Source: Planctomycetota bacterium (GTDB taxonomy: Bacteria > Planctomycetota > Planctomycetia > Planctomycetales > Planctomycetaceae). Taken from it: DNA of 6,672 nt. The notes beneath the pieces are model-generated. The model was not told the origin of the DNA and searched no databases. It worked only from the letters and a program-made list of their open reading frames with translations. Both the position numbers and the translations under genes were made by a program. The stretch is from the NCBI GenBank assembly GCA_024278285.1, contig JAJRTM010000935.1, positions 1 through 6,672 on the forward strand, given 5' to 3'. Positions 6,617-6,672 of the stretch are shown piece after piece (within the stretch, counting starts at the first letter, position 1; every line of letters starts with the position of its first letter).

Positions 6617-6672
6617 TTGGGGAGAGGCGGGGTTGCGGTGGTTGCTGGATTTCAGGCGGCGGGCAAGATCTC

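Noticed and set aside
6619..6644. G-rich run after the 3' hairpin as a G-quadruplex
   Set aside because: Only two runs reach four Gs and the rest are GG, so only a weak two-layer structure would be possible.

Overview
The window most likely comes from a member of the Planctomycetota. It carries a PknB-type serine/threonine kinase with a single membrane segment and two tandem sugar-binding-like domains, a combination typical of that phylum. It also carries a conjugative-transfer ATPase whose wording matches planctomycete relatives I know from memory. Base composition looks moderately AT-rich by eye (not computed). No tRNA, rRNA, CRISPR array or transposase gene is visible.

Layout. (1) Bases 3-308, + strand: the 3' part of a small gene for a degenerate GIY-YIG-like protein, cut by the window edge. 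(2) Bases 312-2465, - strand, tail-to-tail with it: a kinase gene whose 5' end is missing, so the protein lacks its N-terminus and most of the ATP-binding loop. (3) Bases 2466-2663: a 198-base intergenic stretch with an operator-like palindrome and a possible stem followed by a T-run. (4) Bases 2664-4850, + strand: an intact 728-residue protein joining an XRE helix-turn-helix to a large P-loop GTPase-like domain and a long helical tail. (5) Bases 4862-4895: a strong hairpin just after that gene. (6) Bases 4905-6484, + strand: a conjugative coupling ATPase (TraD/VirD4/HerA-like) that lacks its Walker A half and is further broken by a one-base frameshift at about 5780. (7) Bases 6485-6672: no convincing gene, but a 10-bp hairpin and some repeat-like sequence.

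How it fits together. The central gene with its own control region and hairpin, about 2.4 kb, lies between two unrelated genes. Both have lost their 5' ends exactly at its borders, and both point away from it. This looks like a small mobile or cargo module placed in a decayed conjugative or accessory region, with loss of flanking DNA. The XRE-GTPase fusion is the only intact complete gene in the window and the best candidate for something undescribed: a self-regulating, nucleotide-driven single-gene system, possibly a defence gene. That role is inference; the sequence shows only the domain order and the context.
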